Source of the DNA: Planococcus citri
Taxonomy: Eukaryota; Arthropoda; Insecta; Hemiptera; Pseudococcidae
Reading direction: 5' to 3'
Assembly: GCF_950023065.1 (NCBI RefSeq)
Contig: NC_088680.1
Location: 45,868,559 to 45,932,558, forward strand
Length of the DNA stretch: 64,000 bases
Shown: one piece after another, positions 59,307 through 64,000 of the stretch
Layout: every line of letters starts with the position of its first letter
How positions within the stretch are numbered: position 1 is the stretch's first letter
Translations under genes and position numbers: made by a program
The notes under the pieces: model-generated
What the model was told of the DNA's origin: nothing
Databases searched by the model: none
Seen by the model: the letters and a program-made list of their open reading frames with translations, nothing else

Positions 59307-59401
59307 AAGTGGGTCCTCCTTGACAGAAAGGGTTGTCACATGGATCATCGCTCAAGTCTAGTAAGGAGCCATAGCCCCCTCCCTGGTTGGTCAAACCACT
59401 C
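59307..59401 (-). CDS. Candidate exon encoding the start of an EGF-like domain
   Basis: The acceptor GCACTTTTTCGATAG places the first exon base at 59401. After one base the frame reads SGLTNQGGGYGSLLDLSDD, then PCDNPFCQGGPTC. The last part has the C-x4-C-x5-C spacing and the GG turn typical of the first half of an EGF-like repeat (extracellular adhesion or matrix proteins), preceded by a Gly/Ser-rich linker. The donor is poor (CCCACTT|GTACGA, last base 59307). Reading through instead hits TAG six codons after the third Cys, so the rest of the domain must lie in another exon or the gene is broken. The upstream intron begins directly in the GATC-rich repeat. Confidence 0.4.
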
Positions 59402-59439
59402 CTATCGAAAAAGTGCAGTTCGAGATTCTGAATCTCTCT

Positions 59440-59790
59440 CAAAAGTTTGATCTGATTTGGTTCGGTCAGATCTGATTAAATCCAAGAATATCTGAATCTG
59501 ATCAGGTCTGAACAGATCTAATTGAATCCAGGGAATGTCCGGATTGTGTTAGCTCTAAATTTGGTCAGATAAGTACAATAGGGTCTCTTTTATTGGATCT
59601 GATCAGGTTCGGATAGCTCTAATTGGGTTCTTGAAATGTCTGGATCTGGTCAGATCCCATCAGGTTTCCTCTATTGAATTTAATTAGGTCCATACAGATC
59701 TAATCTGATCAAAATTCTGATCTGATTACATCTGATCTGGTCAGGTCTAGATCTCCTTTATTGGATTTGTTTCGGTCTGAACAATCTAAT
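59440..59790. repeat. GATC-rich degenerate repeat, copy 2
   Basis: Several irregular units are built on GGATCTGATCAGGTCTGAAC, CAGATCTAATTxAATC and GGGxATGTCxGGAT, each about 100 bp. Words and order match the 34015-34150 segment. Small remnants (TGTTCAGATCTGATCAGG) recur at about 60142. No coding frame. Confidence 0.55.
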
Positions 59791-59791
59791 T

Positions 59792-60080
59792 CAATTGAGG
59801 GCTTCCATGGAAAAGAGGCCTTAGTCAATTTTTTTCTGATTTTTACAATCCTGAATATATTTAAAATTATTATTATTTTTTTTTTTATTAATTCCACCAA
59901 TTCAGTGATACCTACCTATTGAGGTGTTCTTCCATTAAACAAAAAATGAATTGGAAAATGTTTGCTTAGATGTAGGTACCTAGGTACATATGTAGAAAAA
60001 TATTTCAAATCCATTTGAACTTGTGAAAATCAGTTTTAAAAAATTGACCAAAGCCCCTTTTCCATGAAACCCCTCAATTG
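59792..60080. mobile_element. MITE, family A copy 2 (opposite orientation)
   Basis: The ends CAATTGAGGG...CCATGG (left) and, reverse-complemented, CAATTGAGGGGTTTCATGG (right) form imperfect TIRs of about 30 bp that run into GAAAAGGGGC. Its reverse complement aligns with the copy at 21658-21916 along the interior (TTTTCCAATTCATTTTTTGT, TGGAAGAACACCTC), so the two copies are inverted relative to each other. A TAGGTACCTAC palindromic word lies inside this copy only. It is inserted in or beside the GATC-rich repeat. Confidence 0.7.
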
Positions 60081-63000
60081 AAACTTTGATCTGACCATGT
60101 TTTACCTGATGTAAGTCAGGTCGAATTGGATTCATGGGCTGTTCAGATCTGATCAGGCCATAATTTCTGCTGGAATTTTTTTATAGGTAGGTACTCTCGA
60201 TCAAATTCACTATTTGTGACCCAGGGGCACGCTGGTGCCCCACCCTGCCCTCCCCCGAGACAAATGCAAAAAAAATAGTTGGATTTTTTCAAATATCTAA
60301 GTACTAAAAGAACCATTGAGTAAAATCGAAAAAAAACAGTTTTTATTAGACTATAAAACATTTCAACCTGAAAATTGCAATTCTCAAATTCTGTTCAAAA
60401 CTTTCTGGAAAATCTCCCTCTCAAAGTGAACTTGCTTTCCTCTTCTCTATTCCTCCTCTCTGTACCATATAATTTTATCTTTGGTACTGTGAATTATGGA
60501 CCTTCCTTTCACCTGAGCTCAGTTATTGAGAACTTTTAACATGGGTATTTAATTAAAAATACACTACGTTTAATCATAAGCTCAATTAATCGTATCTAGC
60601 TGTGTTTTAACTACCTATTCTATGTACAACGTCTTATTCAACGCAAGTTTTTTTCCAAGCTTATAGAACCATCTTCAGTCAGTTTGAATTCACATGAAAT
60701 ATACATAGCCTTGATATGGCAGCACGGTACGAATCTTTCATCGAGTAAATCCCGATCGAGCGCGGTATGGGTAAACCTACCATAGAGCGAGCGGTGTTTT
60801 AACAATCGTTACTACAATATACGTGATTTCCGCAAGACGACGTACATAAAGTCAAATTCAAATAGACTTATCGGCGTAAAAAAAAGATTACTGTGTTTAA
60901 ATCAAATCCGTCGGACATGGCTTTATGGAAAATTACTCGATGCTGTACGAGTCTTATCTGGGTAATGTCTTCGCTACCTACATGGTTGATGAGAGGTTCG
61001 AGTTGGCCATCATTAGCCAATATGTATTTTAGGCTACTTTTCGATCTGTAATGATCGATCTCGTGAACAATTTAAAATCCAAAGATTGCACTCTCAGTGG
61101 CAAGAATGAAAAAAGAACTCACCTATCTAGGCGTTTAAAAGCAATAACTGTCGTATAAGTATTGTAATAGGACGATGGACGCGGTAAATAGCATAGTCAA
61201 CGGCGTGCGAAATATTCGAAAAATGCCACATCGAGATTCGAAAAGGCTGCTTCAGCTAGTCGTATATTTTGCTCGCGAGAGTGCGGGTACATGCACCGGC
61301 ATCGTCGGTATAGCGTCATCGGCACCGAGTCTGGTATTCGCGCCTTCGTCCCCGTAAACTAAAAGGCCGAACGTCGTAAATCATATTCCAATAATGGCTG
61401 ACCACACCGCGATGTGTACCCTATAAAGTGGAGCCTGGAATAAGGGATGCGTGTGTATAGCCTTTTGTTCCGCAGCTGTCGTTAAGGGGATGAGAGGGGT
61501 CGAGTTTCCAAATAGGCTGACGATGGCTGGCGCATACCCGACCCAACCCCTCACCTCGACATTTTTTTTTTCTTGGTCGAAACCGATGGAAAGGCAAAAA
61601 CCGCCGAAAATTCTCAAATATAGATATTAGAATTCTCATTGTTAAGGGGTTCGTAGGGGCATGCGGGGCAATATTCTTCGATTATAGTTTCGGTGTTGGT
61701 TTTTTCTTCTTTTACTTATCTATAGATATAACTTATGTCGCCGACGTCATCGAGTTTTTGACAGCAGAAGCTGAAGGAAAAAAAGTAGACTGCGAATAAA
61801 TCTCGATTGTTTTTATTGGGTATTTTTTTTTAGAATGTTTATAAATTTATGGGGGTGGGTCTCGCGGGGGGTCACCATATGCATCCTATAGAGGTTCAGG
61901 CGCGTGTTCGTCTGTATGGATATACTAAGGAGTTCAGGCGTGCCACCCATTCGAGAAAACCCATTGTCTTGGCTGATTCGACGAAGGCGTCGACCAAGTG
62001 ATAGAATTCATAAAACTTGTTCCACGATTACCATATCGATTATTTTACAAGTTATTATATAGAAAGAAGAGCAGCACAGGGGAAGGGTTACGATCAGCTT
62101 CTGTATCCCGAATCGTTCAACTGACATATTTCCACTCGTGTACCTACCTGGCGTGCATATGTTTGTAATTAAACGTCGTCGTCGAATGAATTTCTTTGCT
62201 ATGTTGTTGTTGTTGTGGCTGTTGTACATATACAACGTGGTATAGGAAAAAATATTCTGTGTACCTTCGAGTAGGTCTAGGTATCGATACACACGCACAT
62301 CGACGACACACCATAATTCAATTAGCATATTTTTCGTAGGAGTAATAATTGCTCTGCGTGTACCATATAATAAGTAGATCGAGTATGAAATTCAGATCGA
62401 TGAGGCTTGTTTATTGTACGAATACGTACAATTTCAGCCATGAAGGGTGGGTCTTGAAACGTGTGTTTTTTTTCTTGGAAAGTTAGTTGGGGATATTGAA
62501 AAAAATGTGCTTAATGACGTAAAAAATTGGCTACTGAAAAAATTGAGTTCCAGATTTTCCCCAAAATTCCACTTTTCCTCAACAAAAAGCGAAAAAGTTG
62601 AATTTTTAAACATTTTTGAGGATAAAAAGCCTCCACTAGTAAACTTTTGACACCTCGAGGCTTGAATTAATATTGTAATTCAACAGATGAATTTCCAAAA
62701 ATTTTATAAGAGAGCGTAAACTATCAAAGCATGAATTGAGGTTACAGCAAAAGAACGGTCTTTTTTAGGGTAGTTTTGTACCTAAGCCTTACTTCTGTAC
62801 AAAAGTAGGTCATTTTTCACTTTTTTTATGAGCCTACCAAAAAATCATAGCCGAGTGACCTTGTCAAAAAAATGTTGAAAAAATTGCAATTTTTTCAAGT
62901 TTCAAATATTATTTTTTTGAAATGTTTCAAAGTTCATTTTTCACATATTATATATTTTTTTATGGGAGGAGGGGAAGAGCTGGAGTGGAAGTAAAATTGT

Positions 63001-63110
63001 CTCTCTTGATATCTCCAGTAGGTACTGCAATGTCATTACATTGCATAAAACCATTACAAAAGCTCAAATTTAATTTTTTCAATTTCAAGAGTTCTCAAAA
63101 TAATGGTCCA
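60081..63110. other. Mixed island (60700-62440) flanked by AT-rich DNA
   Basis: The island carries many CpG words and few homopolymers. The minus ORF 61381-61617 includes GWVGYAPAIVSLFGNSTPLI, protein-like but with a competing open frame (61421-61639). The plus ORF 61175-61357 (60 codons, MDAVNSIVNGVRNIRKMPHR) is similar in quality. A minus-strand donor CTAGATAG|GTGAGTTC at about 61122 has only a 25-base possible exon before it. There may be an exon or promoter here, but I cannot choose one. Confidence 0.3.
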
Positions 63111-63550
63111 AAGTACGCCAAGACAAAAAAATCCAAAAACTAAAAAAAACGCGAAAATCGACGAAAATACGCGAAAAAAATAGAATTTTTAAAAATACAC
63201 TCTAAAATTAAACTAAGTAAGTATCTATTAGTACTTTTAAAGATAAAGGATTTCTGTGAATTAAATTATGCACTACAAATTAAAATACGCCGAGACAAAA
63301 AAATTTAAAAACGAAAAAATACGCGAAAATTGACGAAAAACGCGAAAAAATAGAATTTTTGAAAATACACACTAAAATTAAACTATCTATTAGTACTTTT
63401 AAAGATAAAGAATTTCTGTGAATTAAATTATGTGCTACAAATTAAAATACGCTAGACAAAAAAAATTAAAGTACCTAGGCCAAGACAAAAAAAAACTTGA
63501 AAAACGAAAAAATACGCGAAAATAGACAAAAATACGTGAAAAAAATAGAA
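63111..63550. repeat. Tandem repeat, ~163-172-bp unit, about 2.5 copies
   Basis: Units start near 63113, 63285 and 63448 with TACGCCxAGACAAAAAAAT, then TACGCGAAAATxGACGAAAA, then an AATAGAATTTTxAAAATACAC stretch and TATTAGTACTTTTAAAGATA. The first two copies are closely similar; the third is partial and disturbed. The repeated ACGCGAAAA words make a CpG-bearing, A-rich tract. Confidence 0.75.
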
Positions 63551-64000
63551 TAAAAACAAAAACAGAAAAAAAATACATTTTCACTTGAAAATTTTAGCTT
63601 GTAAATGAAAGAAGTCTATTACGGTACCTAACGAATTTCATACTCAATTGTCATGAGTTTTAAGCCAGGAACAAAAAAAAAGTACCTGCTAGGAAAAGAA
63701 ATCCTCACGTCCTGGCAAGAGGACTCATCCAGGACCAATTTGAATAAAAGCTCTAACCTAACATTCATTTGGCTAGTTTCCTTCACGCCTCTCCTCTTCA
63801 CGTTCCAAAAGTAACTCCTCATAAAACGACAAGAATTACATTAAATATAAAATAAAATTTTTAAAAATATATCACCGGGTTCCTCCACAATAACAAATTT
63901 AAATAATAAAATTAAAAAATAGTCCACAATAAAAAACAATTAAAATTAAACTTAATAATAAAATTACCCAACTTGAACTTAAAATAAGTGACGACGCACC
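63551..64000. other. AT-rich DNA, no gene seen
   Basis: A/T runs to the window end. The minus ORF 63628-63822 has no motif and no splice pair. Confidence 0.5.

Overview
The window reads as nuclear DNA from a eukaryote, most likely an insect. It is AT-rich (about one third GC by eye) and full of homopolymer A/T runs. There is no long ORF (the longest is 185 codons) and no bacterial-style gene packing. It carries many non-autonomous terminal-inverted-repeat elements and exon-sized open stretches flanked by good splice signals. The recurrent palindromic word TAGGTACCTA and the overall texture remind me of mealybug/scale-insect or lepidopteran genomes. That is an impression, not a demonstration.

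The best overall reading is long introns and intergenic DNA of one or more giant genes. On the plus strand, three zero-length-exon (recursive) splice sites lie about 21 and 25 kb apart (junctions 10351|10352, 31488|31489 and 56174|56175). This suggests that a plus-strand intron of more than 46 kb crosses the window. On the minus strand there are short exon candidates at 59307-59401 (start of an EGF-like domain), 57622-57684 and 52086-52151, and a possible terminal exon at 4066-4120. A decayed coding block sits at 1-441. None of these genes could be named.

Layout. 0-5.6 kb: decayed coding block, AT-rich DNA, one less AT-rich island with weak exon candidates. 6.5-7.8 kb: a 0.9-kb TIR transposon and a TA-flanked MITE. 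10.3 kb: first recursive splice site. 12.48-13.91 kb: a nearly intact 1.43-kb foldback element with about 0.6-kb arms. 16.1, 21.7, 22.0 and 24.6 kb: small TIR elements. 19.3-19.6 kb: homeodomain-site-rich candidate enhancer. 26.7-29.2 kb: composite repeat region with a box repeated every 190-200 bp and a hAT-like MITE. 31.5 kb: second recursive splice site. 32.0-33.3 kb: a TIR transposon holding a nested GC-rich palindromic insert. 34-62 kb: less AT-rich islands (34.6-35.8, 39.5-41.2, 44.3-45.6, 49.2-50.8, 52.6-54.6, 56.4-57.6 and 60.7-62.4 kb) alternate with repeat-laden AT-rich DNA. 51.4-55.5 kb: two diverged inverted arms, each with a 21-bp minisatellite, bracket 2.7 kb that contains an exon candidate. 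56.2 kb: third recursive splice site. 59.4-60.1 kb: GATC-rich degenerate repeat and a second MITE copy. 63.1-63.55 kb: tandem repeat of about 170 bp.

No rRNA, tRNA, CRISPR array, intact transposase or reverse transcriptase gene was recognised. All exon calls rest on splice motifs, reading frame and codon texture only, and are offered as hypotheses.
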